From Gluconobacter sphaericus NBRC 12467 (GTDB lineage: Bacteria > Pseudomonadota > Alphaproteobacteria > Acetobacterales > Acetobacteraceae), in assembly GCF_006539125.1 (NCBI RefSeq), contig NZ_BJMK01000003.1:62001-126000 (forward strand): 64,000 nt of DNA, in the 5' to 3' direction. Each line of letters starts with the position of its first letter. The first letter of the stretch is position 1. The position numbers were made by a program, and so were the translations under genes. Positions 6,638-15,048 of the stretch are shown here, piece after piece. The notes below the pieces were generated by a model. The model made no database searches. It was not told the DNA's origin and was given only the letters and a program-made list of their open reading frames with translations.

Positions 6638-7346
6638 AAAAATTAAAAAAACCATAAGGGATTACCCAATATGGTGTTGTCTTTTCTCTGTCGCATTAGG
6701 GTTCGTAACTTACGGAATAGATGTGTTTTTAAGTGGATGTAGTCAAGATGTTATCTTGAAAGCCGTACCTACTGCCATATTGGGGGCGATTACAGCATAC
6801 ATTGCTTATCAGCAGCACATAATTTCGAAGTCTCAGAAAGAAATTGCCGAAGATAAGCATCGATTAGAACTATTTGAGAAGAGGTTTGAAACCTATGAAG
6901 TCTTTTTAAACATTGCCCTCTGGTCTTCTGAGAGGAAAAGTTACAAACACAAAAGTTGTGGGGATTTTGAACTTATTGACCAAGAAAAATGGAAAGAGTC
7001 TGAGAAATATGAAGAAGAATTCTATGAGAACCGTCGAAAGTTAATTTCACTCGGAGAGCAGTCACGTTTTCTCTTTGGGGATGATGTGTGTAGCGTCCTT
7101 GACAAAACTAGAAAAATTATTTTCAATATAGAGAAGAATATTAAAATTATCAGACAAAAAAGAACCCGCCTTCCAGAGGTCGAAACTATTTTCGCTGATA
7201 TGGCTAGAGATTCTTCTTCTGAATTTAAGCCTTTTGAGGACCTTATTCGTAAAGATCAATTATACTTAACGGAGTTTTATCAAAAAAAGCTTCCAGAAAT
7301 AATGGGGCCTTATCTCAAGACGACCCCATATATCTCTAAGGACTAA
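6630..7346 (+). CDS. Two-helix membrane protein of unknown function
   Basis: This 238-residue protein has two predicted membrane helices, about 14-34 (IWCCLFSVALGFVTYGIDVF) and 44-62 (AVPTAILGAITAYIAY). A long charged cytoplasmic region follows, with helical segments such as LELFEKRFETYEVFLNIAL. The LFEKRFETYE-type block is common in uncharacterised membrane proteins of accessory regions. The start codon lies inside the resolvase gene (8-bp overlap), so translation is probably coupled. The stop codon shares the bases CTAA with the convergent integrase stop. Its position as the only non-replication cargo makes it a candidate defence or superinfection-control protein, but nothing in the sequence proves this. 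Confidence 0.75.
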   Translation: MIEKIKKTIRDYPIWCCLFSVALGFVTYGIDVFLSGCSQDVILKAVPTAILGAITAYIAYQQHIISKSQKEIAEDKHRLELFEKRFETYEVFLNIALWSSERKSYKHKSCGDFELIDQEKWKESEKYEEEFYENRRKLISLGEQSRFLFGDDVCSVLDKTRKIIFNIEKNIKIIRQKRTRLPEVETIFADMARDSSSEFKPFEDLIRKDQLYLTEFYQKKLPEIMGPYLKTTPYISKD

Positions 7347-8605
7347 CTCCGTTTAGGGCGTAACATGTCCTTGTATTTCTCATTTGTGTTGTGGTCGTAG
7401 TGTGCTTCTAACATTTGCACACTCGTCCCTGTGTTCCTTGCCAAGATGTACGCATCAACGCCATTCTTAAGCTGCTCAGTTATATAGAAGTGCCTCAAGC
7501 TGTAAGGCGTTCGTTTAACCCCACGATAATCTCTCACAAGGTCACATGCTTCCAGTGCGCGTGTGAACTGTCCTGAGAAGGATTTGAATGGGGTTTTGTC
7601 TTGATGAAGGAACAGCGGATCGTTCCTGTCAGGCGAGAAGGAAGCGAGTTCCTGATAAGTTCGATACAACCAAACGATAGCGTCTTTAACTTCTCTGTGC
7701 GGGATCAGTTCGCGTGATTTCGCTTTCCCATACACTCTCAGATGTACGTCGTGTGCGTATGGCCTTCCCTTGTCATTAAACTTCAATCCCAGAACGTCAC
7801 CCCACTTCATGTTTTTCACTTCTGTGGGTCTCATGCCTGTCATGGCGATGGTCTGGATGTAGCAACTGAACAGAATACGATCGTACTTCACGGCAGGATT
7901 CAGATTGTCCTCTGTGAATTGTGCGAAGGCGTACTCCCTAAGGCGTTTGTATTCCTCACATGAGAAGCCAGGACGCGCTGTGTAGCCCACCTTGGCAGTT
8001 CGGATTTCAGGGATTGATTTGATGTACTGCGAATCGAAGCAGAACTGAAAGAACCCATTCAAAGCAGCACGTTCACGATTCAACGTCGCGGGAGTAGGGC
8101 GCACTCGCTTCTTTTGGGTGATTGGGGAAGTGATGGTTTTCCCATTTCGTTCGTATGTGATGAACTGAATGTCTTTGCCTGGTCCTGAAATCCAGTAGTC
8201 AGAACGCCATGAGAGATAGGCATCCACGGACTTACTAGAAATAAAGTTAGGATTGTGTTCGCCAAAGAACCCATCGACATACCGTGTGAGAATGGCTGTG
8301 TTCTGAACTGCTACATTTTTAGGCAAACGGGCTTGAGCAACACGCGCTTCCATATGAGCAATGTAATCTTGGATGATGCGTGAGATGGATTTCGCACGGA
8401 CGTTCAAACCGCTCTCAGCTTTCAGAAGCGATTCATAATAGAATCTCTGAGCAAGCTTTTCCGCTTCGTGACGGTCTCTCGTTCCTAGCGATTTTCGGAT
8501 TTGTCCCTGACCGGGAATTGAGAACCGAACAGACCAGTTAGCAGAGCCGGTCTGTTTGAACACATTATATGGTGCGGAAACTACGCTAGAACTATGCTTA
8601 TCCAC
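7343..8605 (-). CDS. int: Tyrosine recombinase (phage-type integrase)
   Basis: This protein of about 420 residues shows the tyrosine recombinase layout. An N-terminal arm-binding-like region (NWSVRFSIPGQGQIRKSLGT) is followed by a core-binding helical domain. The catalytic domain has the first arginine in TGMRPTEVKNMKW, lysine in YGKAKSREL, the second arginine in YSLRHFYITE and the nucleophile tyrosine in LEAHYDH. The GTG at 8605 is chosen because AAGG lies 9 nt upstream; a TTG at 8611 is possible. It lies next to the tRNA-Thr end and reads away from it, as expected for the enzyme that inserted the element. The TATGCTAG-like sites overlap its start. Confidence 0.93.
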   Translation of the reverse strand: MDKHSSSVVSAPYNVFKQTGSANWSVRFSIPGQGQIRKSLGTRDRHEAEKLAQRFYYESLLKAESGLNVRAKSISRIIQDYIAHMEARVAQARLPKNVAVQNTAILTRYVDGFFGEHNPNFISSKSVDAYLSWRSDYWISGPGKDIQFITYERNGKTITSPITQKKRVRPTPATLNRERAALNGFFQFCFDSQYIKSIPEIRTAKVGYTARPGFSCEEYKRLREYAFAQFTEDNLNPAVKYDRILFSCYIQTIAMTGMRPTEVKNMKWGDVLGLKFNDKGRPYAHDVHLRVYGKAKSRELIPHREVKDAIVWLYRTYQELASFSPDRNDPLFLHQDKTPFKSFSGQFTRALEACDLVRDYRGVKRTPYSLRHFYITEQLKNGVDAYILARNTGTSVQMLEAHYDHNTNEKYKDMLRPKRS

Positions 8606-8638
8606 GCGCAAAAGCCTTGTTTTCTGCCCCTATGCTAA
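8582..8638. repeat. Candidate arm-type integrase sites, right end
   Basis: TACGCTAG at 8582-8589 and TATGCTTA at 8593-8600 are 11 bp apart, matching the phasing of the TATGCTAG pair at 2498 and 2509. TATGCTAA follows at 8631-8638. They overlap the integrase start region, so integrase binding could also repress its own gene. Confidence 0.35.
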
Positions 8639-8699
8639 CACTAAGTTAGGGGTAAATGAGACAAGCTGAAATCTTAAGTCTCTGAAAAACAAGGAAAAA

Positions 8700-8774
<75 letters not shown>

Positions 8775-8784
8775 ATACCGTTGC

Positions 8785-8818
8785 CTTGGCGCGCTTCGTA
8801 ACGGGTCAGCGCGCCAAG
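8785..8818 (-). other. Perfect GC-rich hairpin between dksA and tRNA-Thr
   Basis: CTTGGCGCGC (8785-8794) pairs perfectly with GCGCGCCAAG (8809-8818) across a 14-nt loop. It lies just after the dksA stop. No T-run follows, so it could be a weak terminator for dksA or a processing signal ahead of the tRNA. Confidence 0.55.
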
Positions 8819-8826
8819 TGCAAGCC

Positions 8827-9246
8827 TTAATCGTCCCGATGGACCTTTTCCATGCGCTCGTGGCGTTCCTGTGCGTCGATGGATAGGGTCGCGATAGGAC
8901 GTGCTTCAAGGCGTTTCAGGCCGATCGGCTCTCCCGTCTCTTCGCAGAAACCGTAGCTTCCGTCGTCGATGCGTTCGAGGGCCATGTTGATCTTGGCGAT
9001 CAACTTGCGCGCACGGTCACGGGTGCGAAGTTCGAAAGCCCGGTCAGTTTCGACGCTGGCGCGGTCGGTAATGTCTGATTCATGAATTCCGCCTTCCGAG
9101 AGACTCGCAAGGGTTCCATCCGCCTCTTTCAGTAGATCCAGACGCCAGCGCAGAAGCTTCTGTCTGAAGTACTCGACCTGAAGCGGGTTCATGAACTCTT
9201 CATTGTCGGAGGGTCTATAATCCGGCGGCAGCGTAATCATGCACAT
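8827..9246 (-). CDS. dksA: RNA polymerase-binding transcription factor DksA
   Basis: This protein of about 139 residues has the DksA coiled coil (VEYFRQKLLRWRLDLLKEAD to RKLIAKINMALERIDDGSYG) and the C-terminal segment GFCEETGEPIGLKRLEARPI. DksA binds the RNA polymerase secondary channel and works with ppGpp. Only one of the four classical zinc-finger cysteines is present, a pattern I recall for alphaproteobacterial DksA. The ATG at 9246 has AGGA 4 nt upstream; the ATG at 9240 is the alternative. It is divergent from flgI. Confidence 0.92.
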   Translation of the reverse strand: MCMITLPPDYRPSDNEEFMNPLQVEYFRQKLLRWRLDLLKEADGTLASLSEGGIHESDITDRASVETDRAFELRTRDRARKLIAKINMALERIDDGSYGFCEETGEPIGLKRLEARPIATLSIDAQERHERMEKVHRDD

Positions 9247-9473
9247 CCAATCCTGGCTGATCTGCCAACGTCCGCTTCCAACAGGCGCAGGCGATAACGC
9301 GCGGCTTATAGCCATCCCAGCCGCATCCGCCAACCCCGAACATGCTTTACCCGTTTGTCGGAAAGCCCGGAAATCTGCGTCCCTGTTAGGGGTTTCTTTA
9401 CCCTGTACGCCCATCCTCAACACCTGAAACCTCCAGACCTCTCTTGCAGGCATCAGGATACACACCGCCGCCC

Positions 9474-10616
9474 ATGCGCTTTTTCACGCAATCTTCGTTC
9501 CCCTTCCGGACCCTGACACAGCGACTGACTGCGTTTGTTTGTGTCGGACTGCTTTTCCTGCCGGGCTTTACTCTGGCTGCTAGCGTTCGCATCAAGGATA
9601 TCACGGACATGGAAGGTGTTCGGAGCAACCAGTTGATCGGATACGGTCTGGTGGTGGGGCTGAACGGGACGGGCGACCGGTTGACCAATACGATTTTTAC
9701 TCGTGAAACCCTGATTTCCATGCTGAACCGTCTGGGCGTTAACATCCGCGATCAGGAAACCCAACTCCAGACGCATGATGTGGCTGCTGTCATGGTGACA
9801 GCCGACCTTCCGGCATTCGTTCATGGGGGTAACCGGATCGATGTGACGGTCTCGGCTGCGGGTGACGCGTCCTCCTTGACGGGCGGAACGCTTCTGGTGA
9901 CCCCCCTGATGGCCGCTGATGGTGAAGTCTATGCTGTTGCTCAGGGCTCTCTGGCGACCAATGCCTTTTCCGCTCGTGGGGCTGCTGCATCCATTACCCG
10001 CAACGTGCCCACCAGCGGGCATATCGCCAATGGTGGTATCGTCGAACGGGAAGTCCCTTTTGACCTTAGCCATCGTTCGAACCTGCATCTGAGTCTGCGT
10101 AACCCCGATTTCACGACGGCGAGTCGGATTGCGGCCATCATAAACCGGAGCTTCGGGCCGATTGCGATCGTTCAGGATCCACGGACAGTCCTGCTGGATC
10201 TGAGCAATCATGATCCGGTCTCTACGCTCTCCCGAATCGGAGACCTTCTGGTCACTCCGGATACACCGGCCAAGGTGGTCGTAGACGAAGCCAGTGGCAC
10301 TATCATCATGGGGGCAGACGTCCGGATCAGTACGGTGGCGGTGGCACAGGGCAATTTGACGGTTCAGGTGACGGAGACGCCCCAGGTCTCTCAGCCGGGG
10401 CCATTCTCCGGCGGGCAGACGGCCGTCGTGCCCCGCACAAACGTCAAGGTGGATACGGGCAAGACCCATCATCTTGCGGTCGTTCCGGGGGGCACCACGC
10501 TCCGGGAGCTTGTTTCAGGGTTAAATGCGCTCGGAGTAGGGCCAAGAGACATGATCAGCATTCTGCAGGCCATCAAGGCCGATGGCGCCCTGCAAGCAGA
10601 ACTGGAGATGCGTTGA
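9474..10616 (+). CDS. flgI: Flagellar P-ring protein FlgI
   Basis: This 380-residue protein begins with a signal peptide (LTAFVCVGLLFLPGFTLAAS). The hallmark FlgI start follows: RIKDITDMEGVRSNQLIGYG, then LVVGLNGTGD. It forms the periplasmic P-ring around the flagellar rod. The conserved SIIxA-like end appears as SILQAIKADGALQAELEMR. The ATG at 9474 was chosen because upstream in-frame starts are TTG and add no signal sequence. Its stop TGA shares a base with the next ATG, so flgI and the rod-binding gene are coupled. Confidence 0.95.
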   Translation: MRFFTQSSFPFRTLTQRLTAFVCVGLLFLPGFTLAASVRIKDITDMEGVRSNQLIGYGLVVGLNGTGDRLTNTIFTRETLISMLNRLGVNIRDQETQLQTHDVAAVMVTADLPAFVHGGNRIDVTVSAAGDASSLTGGTLLVTPLMAADGEVYAVAQGSLATNAFSARGAAASITRNVPTSGHIANGGIVEREVPFDLSHRSNLHLSLRNPDFTTASRIAAIINRSFGPIAIVQDPRTVLLDLSNHDPVSTLSRIGDLLVTPDTPAKVVVDEASGTIIMGADVRISTVAVAQGNLTVQVTETPQVSQPGPFSGGQTAVVPRTNVKVDTGKTHHLAVVPGGTTLRELVSGLNALGVGPRDMISILQAIKADGALQAELEMR

Positions 10617-10918
10617 TGACAGTATTCTCGACCACCGCCACGGTATCGCAGGGATTACCACTGCACGGGCAGAAGGCAGATCCAGCCAAGACCCTGAAGT
10701 CGGCGCAGAGTTTCGAGTCGATGGCGATCAACCAGATGCTTCAGCCCATGTTCGCCACGGCTGAAGAGAGCGACAGCATGTTCAGTGGCGGGGCAGGGGA
10801 AAAGCAGTTCCGGCCCATGCTGGTGGAACAAATTGCCAAGCAGATGGAAAATAACGGTGGAATAGGCCTGACGGACGCGATTGATCGTCAGATGCTAGCT
10901 ATGCAGGAGCAGAAATGA
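10616..10918 (+). CDS. flgJ: FlgJ-like rod-binding protein
   Basis: This 100-residue protein matches the rod-binding domain of FlgJ (KTLKSAQSFESMAINQMLQP, then a GGAGEKQFRPMLVEQIAKQM block). It assists flagellar rod assembly in the periplasm. The C-terminal muramidase domain of enteric FlgJ is absent, as is usual in alphaproteobacteria. The ATG overlaps the flgI stop (TGATG), and its own stop overlaps the next start (ATGA). No signal peptide is seen, consistent with export by the flagellar type III system. Confidence 0.87.
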   Translation: MTVFSTTATVSQGLPLHGQKADPAKTLKSAQSFESMAINQMLQPMFATAEESDSMFSGGAGEKQFRPMLVEQIAKQMENNGGIGLTDAIDRQMLAMQEQK

Positions 10919-11349
10919 GCGCTTCCATTATTCCGGCCATGCAGCGGCTGATCGCCATTCTCGAAGCGGAAAACTCTGCACTGGAAGAAGCACGGATTCC
11001 AGACGCTCTGGCTCTTCTTCCGGAAAAGCAGGACGCAGCCAGAACGCTGGAGCAGGAAGTTTCTGAGGCCAATGGCCGCAGGGAGAATTTGTGTCTGTGC
11101 TGCCCTGAGGACGATGAGGCGGTTGCGCGGGAAGACGCGCCAGCCTCTCCCTACCGCGATCTGCTGGAGCAGATGACGGCACTAGGCAATCGCAATGGCG
11201 AGCTTCTGCAAAGGGCCATTAAAGCCCAGAAGCGCGTCATCGAACTGCTGACATCCACGCCGATGACGGCTCAGCCGCAGAATTACGGTAATCAGGGCGG
11301 CTATGCCCCTGTGACAGACAGGGTGGCCTTGTTTGTAAACAAAGTCTGA
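10915..11349 (+). CDS. FlgN-like flagellar chaperone/assembly protein
   Basis: This 144-residue, mostly helical protein has an N-terminal amphipathic segment (MQRLIAILEAENSALEEARI, then EKQDAARTLEQEV) and a second one (LLEQMTALGNRNGELLQRAI). The C-terminus carries NYGNQGGYAP. The pattern and position after flgJ fit the FlgN-type chaperones that escort hook-filament junction proteins. The cysteine-rich insert LCLCCPEDDE is unusual. The start overlaps the flgJ stop by 4 bp. The assignment is mainly from context and helical pattern. Confidence 0.65.
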   Translation: MSASIIPAMQRLIAILEAENSALEEARIPDALALLPEKQDAARTLEQEVSEANGRRENLCLCCPEDDEAVAREDAPASPYRDLLEQMTALGNRNGELLQRAIKAQKRVIELLTSTPMTAQPQNYGNQGGYAPVTDRVALFVNKV

Positions 11350-11358
11350 ATTTTAGAC

Positions 11359-12651
11359 TTAGTCTTCAGCGAGAACCTGATGACTGACTTTGACCCTTCC
11401 GACGCGTCGGCGATCCATTTCCAAAACCTCAAATAGCCAGCCCCCGAACGCCACCTTGTCTCCCCGGGCTGGAACGCGCCGCAGAAGGGCCAGTATCACG
11501 CCGCCGAGGGTATGATATCCGCCCGCGCCCGGCAGTTCCGGCAGATCAAGACGGGAGCGCAGTTCATCCGCTGGCATGAAGCCATCGAAAATATATTCAT
11601 CTTCGCCTTCGGTCACCTGAAGTTCTGAAGACGAGGATTCGGTTTTTTCCTCGCCGACAATGGCTTCAAAAACGTCTGAGGGCGTTACGATGCCCTCGAA
11701 GGAACCGTATTCGTCCAGAACGAAAGTAATGCCAAGATTGACCCCGCGCATGCGTTCGATCATGTCCTGGGCACTGAGACTGTCCGGGATGACCGGGGGT
11801 TCACGCAGGACAGCATCGACGGAAACTGGAAGCTTCAGCAGCAGCCGGTCCATGATGTCCTTGGCCAGAATGACCCCGACGGGATGATCGACGTCTCCCT
11901 CACAGACGACAATCCGGGCGTAAGAAGATTGGCGTAGTTTGCGGGTCAGCGTTTCCTGATCCGCATGTCTGTCGATCCAGAAAAGCTCGTTACGAGGGGT
12001 CATGATGGCCCGGACCGGGCGGTCTGCCAGACGCAGAAGGCGCTCGATCATGGCCTGCTCGTCGGTTTCGAGAACGCCGGCGCGAGCACCTTCGGCCAGA
12101 ACGGCTTTCAGTTCTTCCTCTGTTACTGCTGCGCGTGTCAGAGGGCCGACATGGAGCAGGCGGAGCACCAGTGAAGACGTGCCGCTGAGTAGCCAGACAA
12201 TCGGTTGTGCGATCCGGGCCACGCCGACCAGTAGCCATGCCAGCCGTGAGGCAATGGCTTCGGGCTGCTGCAATGCGATCTGTTTTGGGATGAGTTCACC
12301 GAAAACCAGCATAGCGAAGGTGATCATCGCTACGACCAGAACGATCGAGATTTCGCTCGCAATCGGACGAAGCGAGGGAATGTTGGCAATCCATGCCGTG
12401 ACGGTACTTTCCATCTGGCTACCGCCAAACGTGCCTTCAAGGATGGAAACTAGTGTCATGCCCACCTGCACGGTTGGCAGGAAGCTGTGCGGATCTTCTG
12501 CCAGTCGGATTGCGGTCGTGGCCCCCCGGATACCCTGCTTGGCCAGCACGTCCAGCCGTGGTCGTTTTGCCGAGATGAGTGCCATTTCTCCCATGGCAAA
12601 CACGGCATTGAGGAAAATGAGCAGACAGATAACGAGGATAGGGGTCAGCAT
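11359..12651 (-). CDS. CNNM/CorC-family membrane protein with CBS domains
   Basis: This 430-residue protein has an N-terminal DUF21 membrane domain (residues 1-165, with NAVFAMGEMALISAKR and LVFGELIPKQIAL). A CBS pair follows at about 210-330 (RAIMTPRNELFWIDRH; GVILAKDIMDRLL; FVLDEYGSFEGIVTPSDVFE). A C-terminal CorC/HlyC domain covers 350-428. Members act in magnesium or cobalt homeostasis at the inner membrane, although many are annotated as hemolysin-like. It is convergent with the flagellar genes, with a 9-bp gap. Confidence 0.9.
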   Translation of the reverse strand: MLTPILVICLLIFLNAVFAMGEMALISAKRPRLDVLAKQGIRGATTAIRLAEDPHSFLPTVQVGMTLVSILEGTFGGSQMESTVTAWIANIPSLRPIASEISIVLVVAMITFAMLVFGELIPKQIALQQPEAIASRLAWLLVGVARIAQPIVWLLSGTSSLVLRLLHVGPLTRAAVTEEELKAVLAEGARAGVLETDEQAMIERLLRLADRPVRAIMTPRNELFWIDRHADQETLTRKLRQSSYARIVVCEGDVDHPVGVILAKDIMDRLLLKLPVSVDAVLREPPVIPDSLSAQDMIERMRGVNLGITFVLDEYGSFEGIVTPSDVFEAIVGEEKTESSSSELQVTEGEDEYIFDGFMPADELRSRLDLPELPGAGGYHTLGGVILALLRRVPARGDKVAFGGWLFEVLEMDRRRVGRVKVSHQVLAED

Positions 12652-12746
12652 GATCCGGCCAGAATAATGAAGACATAACCATAACAGGACGACTGGCGGA
12701 TGGCATGTCCTTGATTTTGTCCCCGCGGAGGAAAGACTTTCTCCAT

Positions 12747-12775
12747 AAAAAAACCGGCTCGCGAAGAGCCGGTTT
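12747..12775 (-). terminator. Terminator after hpnH
   Basis: AAACCGGCTC (12751-12760) and GAGCCGGTTT (12766-12775) form a 10-bp stem with loop GCGAA. On the minus strand the hairpin is followed by a T-run (12753-12747), downstream of the hpnH stop. Confidence 0.9.
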
Positions 12776-12805
12776 CTGCTTCGTCCCTAGGGGAGAAACG
12801 GGTCC

Positions 12806-13999
12806 TCAGTCTGCTGCGTCAGCCACATCCGAAACCGTGTTGGCTGGACGGCCATTCACGCGGACGCGGGGGCCACGGGCCGGTTTGGCGCCCGTGGAGA
12901 TTCGCTCCATCTGCTGCTGGACCTGCTCCTCGTAGCCGTATTCGGCCGGGCGCTGGTTGGCGAGCGAGATTTCCGGGACCATCGGCTTTTCGGTTTCCGG
13001 TCCGAACAAAGCTACTTTCGCGATATGCCAAGGACGCGCGACGGCGTCCATGACGGCCGTGGACTCGTAGCCGGAATGCACCATGCAGTCGGCGCATTTT
13101 TCGTAAGCGCCGGTGCCGTATTGCTCCCAGGCCGTATCGTCCATCAGCTCCTTGAAGGTCTTGGCATAGCCTTCGCCGAGCAGATAGCATGGACGCTGCC
13201 AGCCGAAGACCGTGCGAAGCGGCTTGCCCCAGGGCGTGCAGTGATAATTCTCGTTGCCGGCCAGGAAGTTCAGAAACAGTGGCGACTGCGTGAAGCGCCA
13301 TTTCTTGCCCTTGCCAAGGCGGAAGATGTCGCGGAACAGCTGCTTCGTTTTCTGTCGGTTCAGGAAGTGTGCCTGATCCGGTGCGCGCTCATAGGCATAG
13401 CCCGGAGCGGTCATGATGCCGTCCACGCCCATGGCCATGACTTCGTCGAAGAAGGCCGCAACGCGTTCCGGAACAGCACCGTCGAACAGGGTGCAGTTGA
13501 TGGAGACGCGGAAACCACGGGACTTCGCAAGACGGATCGCTGCGGTCGCACGTTCGAAAACGCCTTCCTGGCAGACAGAGGCGTCATGCATGAGCTGGTC
13601 GCCATCCAGATGCACGTCCCAAGAGAAGAACGGGGACGGTTCGTAATCGTCGAGCTTTTTTTCAAGCAGCAGGCCGTTCGTGCACAGATAGACGTATTTT
13701 TTTCGCCCGATCAAACCTTTGACGATCTGAGGCATTTCCTTGTGCAGGAGAGGCTCACCACCGGCGATGGCGATGACAGGAGCGCCGGCTTCCGTGTCGG
13801 CATCCAGACATTCCTGAAGGCTAAGACGCTGGTTCAGGATCTGCGCAGGGTAGTCGATCTTGCCGCAACCGGCGCATGCCAGGTTGCAGCGGAACAGCGG
13901 TTCGAGCATCAGGACCAGCGGATATCGCTTGCGGCCCGTGAGGTGCTGCTTGACAACGTACCGTCCGACTCGGACAGCCTGCATCAAAGGAACGGCCAT
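12806..13999 (-). CDS. hpnH: Adenosyl-hopene transferase HpnH
   Basis: This 397-residue radical SAM enzyme has the iron-sulfur motif C38-NLA-C42-AG-C45. IAGGEPLLH and the HpnH-typical start MAVPLMQAVRVGRYVVKQHL are present. HpnH adds the 5'-deoxyadenosyl radical to diploptene to make adenosylhopane, the first step of extended hopanoids. A C-terminal cysteine set (YEKCADCMVHSGYE) matches the family. It is divergent from the hpnM-hpnI-hpnJ-hpnK group across a 322-bp spacer. The end is followed by an intrinsic terminator. Confidence 0.96.
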   Translation of the reverse strand: MAVPLMQAVRVGRYVVKQHLTGRKRYPLVLMLEPLFRCNLACAGCGKIDYPAQILNQRLSLQECLDADTEAGAPVIAIAGGEPLLHKEMPQIVKGLIGRKKYVYLCTNGLLLEKKLDDYEPSPFFSWDVHLDGDQLMHDASVCQEGVFERATAAIRLAKSRGFRVSINCTLFDGAVPERVAAFFDEVMAMGVDGIMTAPGYAYERAPDQAHFLNRQKTKQLFRDIFRLGKGKKWRFTQSPLFLNFLAGNENYHCTPWGKPLRTVFGWQRPCYLLGEGYAKTFKELMDDTAWEQYGTGAYEKCADCMVHSGYESTAVMDAVARPWHIAKVALFGPETEKPMVPEISLANQRPAEYGYEEQVQQQMERISTGAKPARGPRVRVNGRPANTVSDVADAAD

Positions 14000-14321
14000 T
14001 ATAATCCTCTGGTTCTAGCCACCGGAAGGTGCGTCCATAGGGCGCCCGGGGCCTTGCACATCGTGGATGGCTCGTGGCTGTCTTCCTTGTTTCGGTTCTG
14101 GAAACCAAGAAACATGAAGGACCATCGAGCATTAGATTGACTGCCTATAGACCCATTGTCGTGTTCGCCTCAATGTCAGGCGGCATATTTCGCATCAGGG
14201 CTGTGGCTAATCGAGCACAGATCGATCTATGGATACCAGAACTTGTTGCAGAGAACTTGATACAGCGTGTCCTGAACCTGATCTCTACGCACGGAATTGT
14301 CTACAGGACGAAAGCACGATC
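14000..14321. other. Divergent hpnH/hpnM intergenic region
   Basis: This 322-bp spacer lies between the divergent hpnH and hpnM starts and must contain both promoters. TTGACT at about 14138 is a possible -35 for the rightward unit, but no well-spaced -10 is convincing. No gene, repeat or RNA element is recognised. Confidence 0.5.
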
Positions 14322-14990
14322 ATGATTTGCCGTTTTCCCCCGAAAGTGACCCTGTCCCTTCTGTCCGTCTGCCTCCTGACGGGGTCTGTTGCCATGACGG
14401 CGCTTTCTCCGGCTGCCTTGGCCCAGACGGCTGGCGCAGCCTCTCCGGTTGATGCGGCATCTGCGGTATCGCCGGTTTCGGCCCTTTATGACGCCCTGAA
14501 AGCGGCCCAGAAGACGGGAAAGACCGCACAGCAGCGTGCGACGATGATCGCCCCGGCCGTAGATCGTGCCTTCGACCTCGAAGCAATTCTCCGTCGCTCG
14601 GTTGGCGTGCGTTACAACAACCTTAGCCCTTCTGACCGGACCCGTCTTCTGGGATCTTTCCGCCAGTTCACGATTGCCCGCTACGCCTCTTCGTTCAAAC
14701 CTGAAGCCCAAGCCGCCTTTAGGATCAATCCGCAGACGCGCCCTAACCCGACCGGCGGCCTGATTGTTGATACGACGATCGGTGGCACGGATGGGGGTGA
14801 TGTCACGCCGATCGACTACATCATGACGAATGGCACGTCCGGCTGGCGGATCACCGACGTCCTGCTTAACGCTCATATCAGTCAGGTTGCTGCCCAGCGC
14901 GCCGATTTCGGCGGGGCTTTGAGTCAGGGTGGTGCCAGCGGTCTGGCTGATCATCTGGACAGCAAGACTGCCCATTTCCTGCATGACTGA
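14322..14990 (+). CDS. hpnM: HpnM, MlaC/Ttg2D-like periplasmic protein
   Basis: This 222-residue exported protein has a signal peptide ending near LSPAALAQT and an MlaC/Ttg2-type domain (MIAPAVDRAFDLEAILRRSV, GVRYNNLSPSDRTRLLGSFR). HpnM proteins occur in hopanoid clusters and are thought to take part in moving lipids between membranes. The Thr/Gly segment IGGTDGGDVTPIDYIM replaces the usual phospholipid-binding sheet segment. The ATG at 14322 is the start consistent with the signal peptide; the longer frame upstream is not conserved-looking. It leads the hpn genes on this strand. Confidence 0.88.
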   Translation: MICRFPPKVTLSLLSVCLLTGSVAMTALSPAALAQTAGAASPVDAASAVSPVSALYDALKAAQKTGKTAQQRATMIAPAVDRAFDLEAILRRSVGVRYNNLSPSDRTRLLGSFRQFTIARYASSFKPEAQAAFRINPQTRPNPTGGLIVDTTIGGTDGGDVTPIDYIMTNGTSGWRITDVLLNAHISQVAAQRADFGGALSQGGASGLADHLDSKTAHFLHD

Positions 14991-15048
14991 GTCCGCCCCC
15001 GCGACGGCACCCTTTCCCAAAAACGTTCGGGAAGGCTAGAAGACCGTC

